Both the position numbers and the translations under genes were made by a program. From contig JAEUWP010000058.1 in NCBI GenBank assembly GCA_018524725.1, positions 1 through 64,000 on the forward strand: a stretch of DNA of 64,000 nucleotides. The letters run 5' to 3'. The notes under the pieces are model-generated. The model saw nothing but the letters and a program-made list of their open reading frames with translations, did not search any database and was not told where the DNA came from. The stretch comes from Podaxis mareebaensis. Its lineage: Eukaryota > Basidiomycota > Agaricomycetes > Agaricales > Agaricaceae. Below are positions 34,871 through 47,526 of the stretch, in pieces (the first letter of the stretch is position 1; each line of letters starts with the position of its first letter).

Positions 34871-37050
34871 ATGAAGACCATCCAGAAACACCTCTGCACC
34901 GTTCTTCCCAGGGTGCGCTCAAACAGCGTATCCTCCCCCCGCCTCTACTCAAACTCTGCCTCTCTCTCCCTCTTTGACTCTTCTGCTCCTCCACCATCTC
35001 GCCCCGTCCTTTCATCCAGCCGACTCTCCATTGAAGGCAAGCCAGCCGAGGTCGAGGGCGCACAAAACTCGCAACACCACTCCCATTCACACCCGCCCTT
35101 CTCCCTTGCACTTACCCAGCCTCAGTCGTCTTCCGGTCCGACACTCGCAAACACAAACCCCCAGGGCCAGTATGCGCTCTTCCCCTATTCCTCCCTCACT
35201 CAACCGTCCTGCGTCCATCCCCAACCTGCTCAACAGCCAGCCTACGACCATGCCCATCCACGTCCCAAACGCCAACGGCTCAGGTATCAACTTGACGTCG
35301 GTGCATATGGCATCCCAAAACGCTGCAGAGCAGTGCCCTCCTCGTCTAGGCGACACCATACATATGCTCACCAGTACCACTCACTAGACGACCTCAGTCT
35401 CTCCGTCCAAGTCGGCGAAGATGCTTATTTTATTAGGGACAATGCCATGGGTGTCGCAGACGGCGTCGGCGGCTGGTCAAAGTCTCACTCCAGGCCTTCA
35501 TCCACTCCGTCTGCTCTATTCGCTCGCAGGCTCATGCATTTCTGCTCTGCAGAAGTCGAAACCGCCACAACCCCATCTCCCTCCAAAGCGACACCCATAC
35601 CCGTACCAACAGCCCCCGTGAAATCCTACCCCGGATCTCACCCGTTTCCGCCCTCCCGCTCTCATTTTTCATTCACACACCATCTGAAACCCCGACGCCC
35701 TACGCCCACTTCCCCTGCCTGGAAATGGTCAGGATCATCCATGTCATCTTCACTCCCCGCATCTTGGACCCTGCACGACGTTTTCAATGTCACCCCTCCC
35801 TCACCTGCTCCCCCTGCTCCCGAACAAACCAATACCCGCCACAGCCCTTTTTTCTCTTCCGAGCAATCAACAGCATCATTACTAGAAAGGGACCAAGAGG
35901 ACCTGGAACAGGATCTTGAAGATTCGTTAGAGGAGCTAAGCGAGGGTATCGACGTGCTACAGATTCTCGAACGGGCATATGACAGGACCCTCAAGGCACA
36001 TGTTGTCCCTTCCTCGGACCAACCCCCTTTACCGTCTCGAACAGAACCTTCAACTCCTGTATCTGCAACCGCATCCACCTCAGCTACGGAGAGGGAAAGT
36101 CAACCACTCCTCGCAGGCTCATCTACCGCCCTCCTCGCAGTATTAGATCATCCACCACGCCCACCCCACGCACCTACAGTAACTTCCACATCTACATCTA
36201 CCACGCATATGCATACTTCAACATCAAAGGCCGCCGAAACTCCACTTGCCGCGGCCGCAGCCACAGCCACCAGTTCTACTTCCGCCTTCACCGACCCAAG
36301 CACTGTAGAATGCGAACTGGAGGAATGTTTGAATGATGGCGAATACGACGCGGTGATCAAGATTGCCCATGTAGGCGACTGTATGGGTATGCTTGTGCGT
36401 GGGGAAGATATTGTCTGGAGATCGGAGGAAATGTGGTGGGACGTAAGTGTCTCATTTCCGCTTATCAAACTCGAGACAATTAACTTTTTCCCCTTATACC
36501 TTAGTTTAATACTCCCGTTCAATTGGGCCCCTCAACTTCCACGTCTGTCACGCCCCGCAACTCGGCCACTATTATCACGCTTCCAGTTAAAGCGGACGAT
36601 ATTCTGATTTTGGCAAGTGATGGGCTGAGTGATAATTTGTGGGATGAGGATGTGTTGGACGAAGTCGTCAGGTTCAAGAAGACGTTCTTGAACTCGTCGT
36701 CTGATGTCGATGTAAAGGAGACCGGGAAGGAGAAGGTCAAGGAAGAGGTGGTGGATTCTGGATACTCTTCCGCTTCGTCTGTTGACACTGACTCGTCATC
36801 GTCTTCATCGAAGGAGAGTTCGGAAGGGACGCTGAAACGTAAAACCCTTGCAGGTATGCTCTCTGAAGCGCTCTGCTCACGCGCGAGACGTGTGAGCGAA
36901 CGTAAATCCCCATCATTACCGCCATCCTCGTCTGAAGAAGACGAAGTGCCATTCGCGCGCCGTGCACGAGAGGCTGGGAAGAGATTCTCCGGTGGGAAGA
37001 ACGATGATATATCTGTTGTGGTTGCTGTCATTTCGCCCAAGCAGAAATGA
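34871..37050 (+). CDS. PP2C-type protein phosphatase (PTC7-like)
   Basis: A metal-dependent Ser/Thr phosphatase of the PTC7 class, which in yeast is mitochondrial and acts on coenzyme Q biosynthesis. Exons 34871-36442 and 36505-37050 give 705 residues. The N-terminus (MKTIQKHLCTVLPRVRSNS) is basic and Ser-rich and looks like a mitochondrial presequence. Family blocks: YQLDVGAYGIPKR, VQVGEDAYFIRDN, AMGVADGVGGWSK (metal-binding DG), ALFARRLMHFCS, KIAHVGDCMGMLVRGEDIVWR, and ILILASDGLSDNLWDEDVLDE, with GGKNDDISVVVAVI at the C-terminus. The enzyme is far longer than yeast PTC7 because of Ser/Thr/Pro-rich disordered insertions (about residues 265-490, and an acidic Ser tract after FKKTF). The ATG at 34871 was chosen because it starts the presequence. 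Confidence 0.85.
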
Positions 37051-39170
37051 TGAGTTCCTCACTCTTGTCTTGTTTTTGTCTTGAAAAATTTTAAGGGTTT
37101 TTTGTGTTGGGTCGGTGTAGGATAGTGGATAGTAGTGGGTAGTAGATAGTGAGAAAAGGTGTAATTATATATGTAGACTTTGGCTTCCCTTCCTTTCCCT
37201 TCTTCTCTCTTTGCTCCTCGCTTACATTGTCATGTTGCGCTTCAAGTTGTTCTGTTACATAGGTTCCTCATTCTTGTTTCTTGTACATGCATAGCTACTT
37301 TTCATGTTTTCTTACACACATATGTACGCACGCAACATGGATATGATACAGACGGATATTCATTGGCTTTGTCGTTGGTGGTCAAGAAGAATGTACAAGG
37401 ATGGGTGGTGGTTAATGTCATTCAAGCCTGTATGTTTTCAAACGTCTTACAATATCCCTTCTGTGAGAGAATAACGCTAAAGGCGAATATAGATCAGGAG
37501 AGGATTCGCTCTTACAAGTTCAAACCAACGCAAGGTAGAACGGATATGCTACATTCATCAGCGGGAAAGTCTAGGAAAGCCCTAGAGAGATCAACGGGCG
37601 GCCATAACGTTGGCTACATATCCGCTCGAGGGTACCTATCGTAGTATCGGAGACTCGAGGACGCACGAGACACTTGGGGATCTTCTGTGGCGATACCAAT
37701 TTGAGCGTATCATCGATACATCATGATGTCTACGTCCTTGAAATAAAGGACGATTGCCCCTATTGGGCGTCGTAAGTCTGCGAATAGTACATCAGTAAGT
37801 ACAAGAATAGTATATCTTTACGTTAACGAGCCTCACCTCAGTTGTTTCCAAGATCGGGGTAGACGACTGGAGGTGAAAATAGGAACACGAGAAAAAATAT
37901 ATCCCGGCGTGTCGTCCGATTGGTCGGGCGTTTGTAAAGTAGAACGACTACAGGAGTATAAGAGATGGAATATTTAGTCCCCGAGAATGTTCACCCCCCT
38001 CCCCCCAAGGACACGAACGGGGACGCGGGCAAGGTATGTTGCCTTGAGGTGTTTTGGCCCTTGACGACGCTCCCGCGAGGTAAAAGCGTTATGCAGAAGA
38101 CTCTCTGTTAGAGGTTTCCCATACCGATAAGGTGTTGTTTTCGGTCTTGTCCCATCCAAGCAGAGGCTGGGTGCCTGATTTTGCCGAGGAAAGGAAAGAA
38201 CTAGGGTGTGCCTAACATCACCGACGAGACCGAAGCCAGACCAACCTGTAATCCATCCCTGGGGAAGGCGACGACGAAGGAGAACCGTAATCGCGAAACA
38301 TCACTGAATTGACAAGCAGTTTGGCTTTTCTTGATGGAAATCTGTTGAACCCACAAGCTGCGGACAGTATAAATACCTGATCAGCAACGAACCTCAGGCG
38401 GTGATGTAGTGAATAACGGGCTCGTTCGGCTTGATGATACAAGAAGGGAATGGGAAAGAGGGGGAAGATTCTTGAAGTGAGTGTTTTTTCAAGGGAATTG
38501 TGTCCAAAATAGGAACACTGGTGTATCAACCCGAATGGTTGACACGAAAGTCGGAAGTCCCGAGGTTGAGCCGAGAGGCAAGTGGGTGGTCCAAGTGGAA
38601 GATGGTCCCGAAACTTCTTACGAACTGATTGAAGTGAGGACGGGAATATGAGGGCTAAGAAGGAGATTGAAGGGAATCTAGATTTCGACTGTAATTCTGC
38701 AACGTCCGCCTTCTCTTTGCAAAATGAGAGTGATTCCGTGAAGCAATCGGTCACCGGCTCAATCAAAGCAGATTTCACACTGGATCCTCTCCTCAACCGT
38801 TCTATACATGAAACCCGCTTACTCCACTCAAAAGCATCACGGCGGTGAACTTTCAACTGAAGACCTCGACGAGTAATCTATCAGTCAAACATCATCATTG
38901 CTAGCCAGAACCAATATGGTGACGATGTTGATGCATTCACAAGTTCATTATTGTGATGTTGTTATGTGAAGGCTCTAGTATCGATCATGTTGTCCCGTTT
39001 GGCGTCTACCTGACGGTTTTCTTGGGAACGGACAAATATTCCAGCTGGATGCTATGTTGATAGGCCGGGGTTTGCTGCCACACGACACCACTTCTGGTTC
39101 TGATGTAGTGCGCAGCATATGTTGCAGTGTAATGGCAATGGCCACCATAGCTGATGATTGCAAAGCTGTG
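37051..39170. other. intergenic, no supported gene
   Basis: About 2.1 kb. Frames at 37180-37644 (+, 154 codons) and 38218-38856 (-, 212 codons) are open but have no recognisable domain, no linked exons and unusual composition, so I do not call them. The 3' untranslated region of the PP2C gene is at the left. CpG frequency falls sharply near 39.2 kb at the right border. Confidence 0.4.
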
Positions 39171-39179
39171 AAACGAGCA

Positions 39180-40193
39180 CTGCCATTTTGACTGAGATTG
39201 AAAAGGTGGTTCAATGCTGTCTGGGTATATCATCCACCCATCTGGCAAGCTATCACCAACATGCATCCTTTCATACCCATGGTCAATTTCCGTGGTCTTG
39301 TGCTCTCATCCCTTGTGACATCCATATTTTTTGGTTATTACCAAGATCTCATCAAGTCCGTTTGCATTCCAAATCATGATAATATGACATGCACAATACA
39401 CCACCTGGGTGTGTTCTACTTCTTCCCATTCCTGGGTCTTGTCCATCATGTTACCAAGTTTGTTTTTTCTGGACTTTCTAGAATATCAACCTCAAAACTG
39501 ACTTTACAATAGAGTGGCAGCAAAAAAGTATTGGATAAATCTCTGTGAGTTGGCAATCACCTTATTTGAGGTTATTGTAGGTGACTATCAAAAGTTTTAT
39601 TTCAATTAATTCAAGCAGCTGAATTATAGTTGTGTTTTAGGATTTTGTGTCCTTATTGGCCAGGGGGGCATATATAGCTTTGTTTTCCTTGCTAGTCACA
39701 TACCTCTCTTTTGGGCACTAGTTGCATCTATTCTATTGATGCAGGTTACCTTGATAGCATCACTGCTTTTCCTTATCTGGGACCTTGCAATGACAAGAGG
39801 GAGGAGAATTTTTAGTCCCTTCCATGTGCTTGGTAGCTCCCACTCCCATTGGAGAGCTTACCATTTTTGGCCTACTTTATTGTTTGGCACTTTCACATTT
39901 AGAAAAAGATATAGGTAAAGTAGTGAATTTCTTTGAACAAAATCATACCAGCTCATCCTGTAGTTCAATAGTATAGATCAGATGGCAATCAGGATCATTT
40001 GAGGGTTGTTTGCTCTCATCATTGTGGCTTTACTTGGCCTCATAGCTTTTTATACAATAATCTACCAGCCACTCACAGATCCAGAGAGAGTAGCTGTCCA
40101 GGAAATATTGGCCTCAGAGTCTAACTGGCTAGATGCTCTGGATGCAAAGGGATGGTCAGTTCATGTGGTGAGCACAAATAGCTATGTTACAAC
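39180..40193 (+). pseudogene. 5' part of decayed host gene split by Copia
   Basis: A CpG-depleted stretch with pieces of membrane-protein-like coding sequence, including PPIWQAITNMHPFIPMVNF and HHLGVFYFFPFLGLVHH (39.2-39.5 kb), a Leu/Ile-rich segment LALVASILLMQVTLIASLLF-like (39.7-39.8 kb), and MFALIIVALLGLIAFYTI (40.0 kb). Stops and frame changes separate them, only partly explainable by introns. I do not recognise the protein. CpG is absent from 39361 to 40193. The last five bases, ACAAC at 40189-40193, are the left target duplication of the Copia element. That the two flanks formed one gene is inference from the shared composition and orientation. Confidence 0.5.
40189..40193. repeat. 5-bp target site duplication, left
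   Basis: ACAAC directly before the left LTR, repeated at 48175-48179. Confidence 0.9.
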
Positions 40194-40841
40194 TGACGAG
40201 GGGAGAACGGTTGCTGCTACACAAGCATAGCGTCAGTGGAGAGTAAACCAGTTACTCACAATCCGAGGCAGGTTGAACTGGAAGGAGACCGTCGATGTGA
40301 GGGAATGGCGAGTCTTGAGGTGTACCAGTGAAGATTAGACCAAATTGATGATAGCAAGGAATGTTGGGCTTTCAGTAGCTGAGAAGTCAAGTGGACGAGG
40401 AATGTGAAACTCCAGTGAAGAAAGTACGCTACTACATGAAGGTTTAAATACCGTAGAGCTACGACACTGGGTCAAGGGTAAGATACATGCATGAGTAAGT
40501 AAACATAAGGCATACGCGCGTATAACATGAAGTATGTGCATGTAAGAGATAAAATAAGAAAGAACATGACTCTACCATATGCTACAGGAGTCATCCGCAG
40601 TCAAAGAACGTTTCTACTAGTCATAAACCATGAGGATATGAGTAATACTAACACAAGCCGTACGTCTACGTATGTGTATAAAAGTATTAATAGAAACGGA
40701 TCAATCTAATCATAGCACGAAGCTATGGAGGGTTCCAAAAATATATTTGCTCTGTCAATGCAGAGCATATACATCGAGGATTCAGCATGTACTGCCGATG
40801 GCAAGTATACGTGTAAGCGTAATGCTGTTAATTCCTCAACA
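40194..40841 (-). repeat. Copia LTR (3' LTR in element orientation)
   Basis: A 648-bp terminal repeat, the same length as the one at 47527-48174. On the minus strand it begins TGTTGAGGAATT and ends CCCTCGTCA, so it has the expected TG..CA ends. By eye alignment with the other LTR shows 17 differences, all transitions. Confidence 0.95.
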
Positions 40842-40853
40842 CTCCTCCTTGCT
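40842..40853 (-). promoter_or_regulatory. Copia polypurine tract
   Basis: On the minus strand AGCAAGGAGGAG lies immediately before the TGTTGAGG start of the 3' LTR, the position of the plus-strand DNA synthesis primer in LTR retrotransposons. Confidence 0.75.
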
Positions 40854-40876
40854 CGAAATTGTCAAAGCGTGAAGTA

Positions 40877-43800
40877 TTAAAAGAATTCGACACCTAATGA
40901 TGGCAAGAAGAAGTTAAACTTCTGTGTGTTGAGATTCTTAGTCAATAAATCTGCAGGATTTTCAGTTCCTTTAATATTATACAAGAGAAATTTTTCATCC
41001 TCAAGTAAATTGCGGATATAGTGGTACTTAACGTCCACATGTTTTGAACACTTTTCGGTTACCAGATTTTTGGCCCAAAATACTGAACCTCGGTTATCAC
41101 CGAATAAGTGTGGTTGCTTAATCCTTTCTGGATTAATGCCGATTTCAGTGAGCAGATTAACTGTCCACTCAATTTGTCGACTAGCATCTGACAAAGCCAT
41201 ATATTCAGCTTCTGTTGAGGATAAGGCAACAGTCTTCTGGCGCCGAGATAGCCATGATACAGCTGCTCCAGCTATTCTAATGAAGAAGCCAGTGACCGAT
41301 TTCCTGGTTTCTGGATCTTGTGTCCAATCAGAATCAGAGAACACATTGATTCCTTCGTTTGTTTGTCCATCATAGACAATGGCATATTTAGATGTGCCGT
41401 GAAGGTATCGTAAAGTATGTAAGCCGGCTTTATAGTGTTCCCATGATGGATTCGTCATCTGTTGGGATAACTTGATGACTGCAAAAGCAATATCGGGACA
41501 TGATCCGATCATCAAGTACATCAAAGATCCAACCAATTGTTGGTACTTCTGCCTAAAATTAGCAGATGCTTCATCTTTTGCCATTGTAAAGACAAAGTCT
41601 CTTGGCAATGGAGTTGATTCGGCTTTTTCAACCACATTAAAACATTCTAGAACCTTATCAAGGTAAGGTTGTTGATCAATGATGATCAATAGATTATCAT
41701 GGTCTCTTGTGATATGCATTCCAAGGAATTCGGTGAGTTCGCCTAAAAAGCGACATTCCCATTTATCCATAAATGCTTTTATCTTCTGATGAAGAATTTT
41801 TGATCCACGCGGTCCTAAGAAAGCCGCATCATCCACATAAAGTAGTGCGATGATAAGAGATTTCTCTCGTGTATCATAGTAATAATAGACTCCTGCATCA
41901 AGTGATGCTTGTTTGAAGCCTAATTCTTTCATTGAATTTGTCACTTCAAGCCACCATTGTCAGCCAGCTTGTTTGAGACCGTATAAGGCACGTTTCAAGC
42001 ACCATACTTTAGTTTCTTGTCCTTTTTGGACGAAACCTTCAGGTTGTCGCATATATATCTCTTCCTTAAGATGTCTGTAGAGATAAGCGGTCTTCATGTC
42101 AAGACCAAACATATCCCAGTCCTCGAGGGCAGCTATCGCAAATAGCAATCGTGTGGTCTCATACCGGACAACAGGAGAAAAGAGTTTGTCGAAGTCTATG
42201 CCTTCGATTTGTGAGAACCCTTGTGTGACTAATCGAGATCTGAATCTGCCATCAGATTTCGGAGTAAATACCCATCGATTACCAATTGCTTTTCTTCCTT
42301 TCAGAAGATTAACAAGTTCATAAACTTGTCATTTCTTTAATGCATCTATTTCCTCAAGACAAGCTTTATACCACTTATCGTGGATCTCCTTAGGGAGTTT
42401 AGCTAAGTCTTTGAAGACTTTAGGGGTATATGACGCATCAATTTTGTTCGCGAAAAGAAAATCGATGAACTGTACTCCTCCTTCTTTGCATAACTTGTTT
42501 ACGTGATGTACCATCATAAGTTCCATCGATGTAGAAGTTTGCGAAGAATCAAGCGTGTGTTCATCAGGTGGCATTTCATTTTCAACATTGGGAAGTGCTA
42601 CAGGGTTTCATTTGCGAATTTGCTTAACTAATGGTTCTCCTTTAGGAGGTATCCATTCAAAGCCCTGATAATTGTGTAGTACTTGTACCGGATGTTGATC
42701 CCCATATATATTTCTGGGTTTAGAAGGAACCCGTCGTTCTCTTTGAGGACGTTGGTTAGAAGGTGCTTGCCATTGTTGCATCCATGGCGGAGAAGTGGCT
42801 TGATGTTTTTGGGCAGGTTTCATTGGTGAAAACCTAGCAGACGTCGTAGCAGGACCTTGTGGAGCCTTGCTTTCAGAAGTCCTGGGTACAGGGCTTGATG
42901 ATTCTTCCCTAAAGGGTGGATCATCGCCGTGATTCTCATGCTCTTCTAATCTTGGGGACTGAGGAACAGGAGGAGATGCCATATAAGGGCGATCATCACC
43001 TCGTTCTTCGAAGTCTTCCAAATATGGAGATGGATCTCGATTTTCATTTGGATCAACGCTTTGCGTAGGTGAATGTCTTTCTAGATCAGGATAATTTTTA
43101 GGATCAGCATATTCCAAATCAGAATCACGATCTTCTCATGGAAGGTCTTTTTCGCTGTCCTTGTCATTGTCGTTATCGTCTATATCTGGAGTTCCATTCC
43201 AATATCTAGGATCTGGACTGGATGAAGAGGACGATGGTGGCATTGGAGCCAAAGGTCTTTCCAGAGGTGGTGACCTCAAGTTATCCTGTCTAGGGTAAAT
43301 TATCACCTCACTAGGTGGTGTAGGAGTTCTTGATAAAGAACTACGACTACTGTTCGATCTATGTTTCTTTTCAGAACATTTAGGAAAGAATTGTTCATCG
43401 AAGATAGCAGTTGGCGAAATGTAAAGAACATTGCCTTGCAGATGACGCATGAACAGATAATTCTTCCGGTCCAGGGAATATCCTAGGAATATCATTAATT
43501 CCGATTTTGGGGATAATTTATTTTCTCGGACTTCTTTGGGTAAGAACGCATAAGTGCCACATCCAAAGGTTCTGAATTTAGAAACATCTGGTTTTACACC
43601 TGTTAAAACTTCTTGAGGGGTTTTCCAATCAAGGCACGACATAGGGGTGCGATTGTAAAGATAACAAGCAGTATCAATCGCAAATTCCCACCAACCATCT
43701 GGAATACAAGCATGGTGCTGCATGGCTTCTGCTTTATCCATTAAGGTGCAGTTGATGCATTCTGCTCTACCATTTTGTTGGTGAGCATGTGGAGCACTTG

Positions 43801-46800
43801 TCACATGGATAATCCCTTGAGAGCGTAAGAGAGCTTGTAAGCTTTCTTTAACGTATTCTCCTCCTCGATCAGTATGTAAGAACTTTACTGGACCGCCAAT
43901 GTGTTTATTGACTAAGGTCAAGAAGTTCTTCATAACTGTAGGGGCTTCGGATTTTTTATGAAGTAAATGAACCCAAGCATTTGAGGAGAAGTCATCCAAA
44001 ATAGTCATTACCCATTTATATTTATGGTAACTAACTTTAGGCATTTCTAAAAGATCTGAATGGATTCTTTCTAGAGGCCTGGACACTCTTTCGAAGTTTA
44101 CATTAAAGCTTTTCTGATGCATTTTTCCCATAGCGCAACCTTCACATGGTTTCATGCTATTTTTGGGAATTTCTACATGAGGAAAGCCGATCGTGTTTGT
44201 CTCAAAATGTTTGAGGATACGATCTGACGGGTGTCCCATCCTATTATGAAGGATGTTGTATTCTGGTACAGTACTAGTTGCAAACGCGTGCATATCATCA
44301 TGCGTTTTTATGATTTTACTCTTCACATAATGAAGGGTAGGTGAACAACCTATCATGGGTTGCGCAACTAGTATCGGCTCGTTCAAAGAGTCGTTGACGT
44401 GTGAGCAGATATCAGTGGTTTCAATTTTAGCTCCAGCCTTGGTGAGCTGACCAACTGATAACAATCGATCTCTGCTACCTTGTAAGTAATGCACCGGATA
44501 TAGATATGAATGATTAAGTATCCGAGTGCCGTTATCTGTATTGATCACAGTTTCAATTAAGACTGTACCGTGTCCTGGTGATACCATTGGTTCACCAGCA
44601 GTGTATACGGTTATAGGTTCAGGGTAATATTGGAAGTCAATAAAGTCTTCCATATGTGGCATGTAATGGCCAGATGCTCCTGAATCTAATAACCAGATAG
44701 CGTTATACTCATCCATTCGTATTATCTCATCATCTTCATATCTTCTGATCTTAGAGGATTTTGGACTAGGAGGTGCATGCACAGAATGAATGACATTAAA
44801 CTGTGATGTGCTTGTGCACATCGCTACGTGTTCTGTACATGATCCATTGCAAAACTGAGTATTGTCCAAAGCTATGAGCCACCTAAGTATCCGTTCCCTT
44901 GACGGTAGGTGCTCATCTCCTCTTCCTCCTTCTGTCCTGTGTGGACAATCCTCTAAACCTCGCGACATTTGGCCTTGGCACGGCGCTTCTTGCTGAGCTT
45001 GCCCTTCTTCTTCCCAAGAGGAAGCATCGTGACTGGTCTGAGTATGGAGGTGATCAGCATCAGATGATGGTGATAAGATATGAATTACATACCCCATAGC
45101 CTTCTTCTTCTCGAAGTCGCTCTCGGCATCACTCGTGTCATCGGCATTGTAATCCACGTCAGAAAGGTGACGTGGGCTGTTGACGAGAGGCGGGCGATCC
45201 TCAACGTCACTCCCGATGAGATCAATCTCATCATTGGGATGAGATGCTCTGGGAAGTCGTGGTGAAGAAGGTGGTGTGGGTGGAACATCGACCGACGAGG
45301 TCGAAGGTGCCATTGCTTCATCCCATTCACGTTCTGTTAAGCCTATTGAGTAAAGGTATTCACGATCTATTGGATCAAGTGGATAACCTTCAGGGTTTTT
45401 GTCGATCACAGCAAGCGCCTCTTGCAGGGCATGAGAGCTTTGTTCTCCCTGTTGAGTAACAAGGAAATGAATAAGCCGTAATCGACCAATAGGGTTAACA
45501 CATACTTTAGGATCGACTTCACAAGTATCCTGTATGACACCAAAATGAATCAATTGGTTCATCAGATCTTGATAGAAGCGACCTACGTGTGGGATGTAGC
45601 ATTCCCCTTGAACCTTTAGCTTCTTCTTGAAGCGAAGTTCACGTGCCTTCTTCTGCTTCTCTTCCTCGTGTTCATGAAGAGCTTCTTCGACGATGTCATA
45701 CAGTTTTTCAGCTCGCTGCATGGAAGGTGTGGTCTTCTTGGGCGGATTCTTAGTCCATTTACCCATGTGGACACGTCGAGAATAGGTGCCTACCTCGACT
45801 GGGTGACCTGGCAGGAGAAGACCAGAGTGTCCCGGAAGTGGCGGGAACTCTTCGTCGAATTTCTTCGCTTTCTTGGATGCATCATCTAGTGACATGAGGA
45901 GTAAGGTTTCCTCAATTAAGTCTTGTACGCTTTGTTTGGTAGGAGCACGATGAAGCTTACGAGCATGATTGATGTCGCAATAACATTGGGTCTTGACCTT
46001 CTGTTCCTCATGAATCTGATCCAGCGACTTAGTCGCCATATCAGTTCGTTGACGTTTCATTGCTTGAAGAGTTTCTTGCGCTTCCTGTGCGAGATTGATT
46101 ATCTCAAGCTCAAGAATAGCAGTAAAACAGAGGTTACTCACCTCTATTCTGGACTCTTCAAACTTACACTTCTCCTGCAAGGCAGAAGAGTAAGTCGGAG
46201 CGATGGGAACAGGATTTTGAGATCGTACCCGATGAGAAAGTGAGGGAAGCAGAGGACGATCCTGTGGAACTGTAGCAGCTAGGCGTTGTTGGACCAAAGC
46301 CTGAGGCAGAACGCGAGGTGCATTCACTTGTGGCCTCTGGATTCGATCTAAGAGGTTGAATGGGTGCATATCGGGACCTGTATAAGGTCTACCAGCACCA
46401 GCAGGGGGAAGCGGAGGTGCCGCCGCTAGGTGAGCAGGTGCAGCAAAACCCGCCATGGAATTGGCTGGTTTAGCTGAGGCATTAGGGGACTTCTTCTTCT
46501 TGGGAGCCCTCTTCTTCTTCGGCTTAACGGTCTGCCATTGACCTGGCTGACCGCCTTGTTGGCCTTGAGGCTTGGGACCATTGGAGGTTTTATCCCGGCT
46601 GACAGGCTGAGGGACAAATCGACTCCAAGGTGGACCCAGATGAGACTTGTTCCAGGCGGAAGGACCACCTTGGTCATTGGGAAGTTTAGCTTTATTAGCA
46701 GATTGAGCATTGGTGAGGTGAGTGGACATTTTGTTACGTCCATTCCACTGAGCCCATTCAGCATTTAAAGCATCTGCAACCACTCGCCATGTTAAAGCTT

Positions 46801-47341
46801 TAATTGTGGTATTATTGGTCAACAACGATTGTCGGACCGAATCCCATTCATCCGGAATAGCCAAAAGAAGAACCATAGCTCTGAGAACCTCAGGGATGGC
46901 AGCAGTAGCTTCCTCAACCTGAGTGAAGAGAGTTGCCATTTCGGCAATATCAACTGCAATATCTCCTTTGCCGATGATTCTCTTCTTCAAAGCTCTGGTA
47001 AACAAGCCATAGACATTTGCTGGGCCTAATGTTCCAAATTGGGTTTGGAGATAGGTCCATAAGTCTTCTGGGTCTGATTTGCCATGAAGCAGCATGGAGT
47101 CAGGCAATGTGTTTTCAATGATCGATAGAGCTTGTGCTCTCATCTGATTTTGCCGTGCTTCCTCTGCTGTATTATCGTCAGCAGGTTCTGTCGCTGTTCC
47201 ATTGGTCAAGGACCAGCCTGTTTCTGTGGAACCGGTAACACTGATTAAGGAAAGTGCACCTTGAAGACGACGAGCCCAGAACTTGTAGTTAGAGGGGCCC
47301 TCAAGTTTAGGAAGGGAAGAAGTAGCGATAGTCGAAGCCAT
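40877..47341 (-). pseudogene. Copia gag-pol polyprotein with four in-frame TGA stops
   Basis: One continuous reading frame of 2,155 codons encodes gag, protease, integrase, reverse transcriptase and RNase H, the Ty1/Copia order. The gag part (residues about 1-220) is of the UBN2 type. The protease motif is DSGASGHY (about residue 885). Integrase has a zinc-binding HNRMGHP...CEGCAMGK segment and the D,D,E residues in HSDLLEMP, FLHTDRGGEY and NGRAECIN. Reverse transcriptase has FDKLFSPVVRYET and the YVDD box (ALLYVDDAAFLG); RNase H has SDSDWTQDPETRKS and STEAEYMALSDA. Stops at 43136-43138, 42608-42610, 42329-42331 and 41960-41962 are all TGA and leave the frame intact on both sides, so no indel has occurred. 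Two features are unusual: no CCHC zinc knuckle is visible at the end of gag, and roughly 550 residues of unknown sequence lie between gag and protease. Confidence 0.93.
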
Positions 47342-47514
47342 ATTTGATGTATCAAAGAAATTGGCAGATAAGAAATTGACTAATCAAATGTAAAATGGGG
47401 TATTAGTATAACGTTATTTTACAGATAACAATAAAGGTAGAAATAGGCTTGTCCCAAGACGTCTTTATCTCAATCCTAAATTAATAGGAGAGAATCCTCG
47501 GAAGGAGAGTCTCG

Positions 47515-47526
47515 GGGCCCATAACC
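47515..47526 (-). promoter_or_regulatory. Copia primer-binding site, half-tRNA-iMet type
   Basis: On the minus strand, directly after the 5' LTR, is GGTTATGGGCCC. Its complement GGGCCCATAACC is the anticodon stem-loop of eukaryotic initiator tRNA-Met (CAT anticodon), not its 3' CCA end. This is how Drosophila copia and relatives prime, using a tRNA-iMet fragment cleaved in the anticodon loop. The match to the fungal tRNA of this species was not checked. Confidence 0.75.

Noticed and set aside
37180..37644. 154-codon plus-strand open frame downstream of the PP2C gene
   Set aside because: Lies in the likely 3' flank, has no domain, and its first 60 residues read as low-complexity hydrophobic sequence.
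38218..38856. 212-codon minus-strand open frame
   Set aside because: No recognisable domain, no linked exons, and codon composition unlike nearby genes; probably chance.
39180..40193. reading the left Copia flank as a transporter or receptor gene
   Set aside because: Hydrophobic segments are present but no family signature is recognisable and the frame is broken, so no function assigned.
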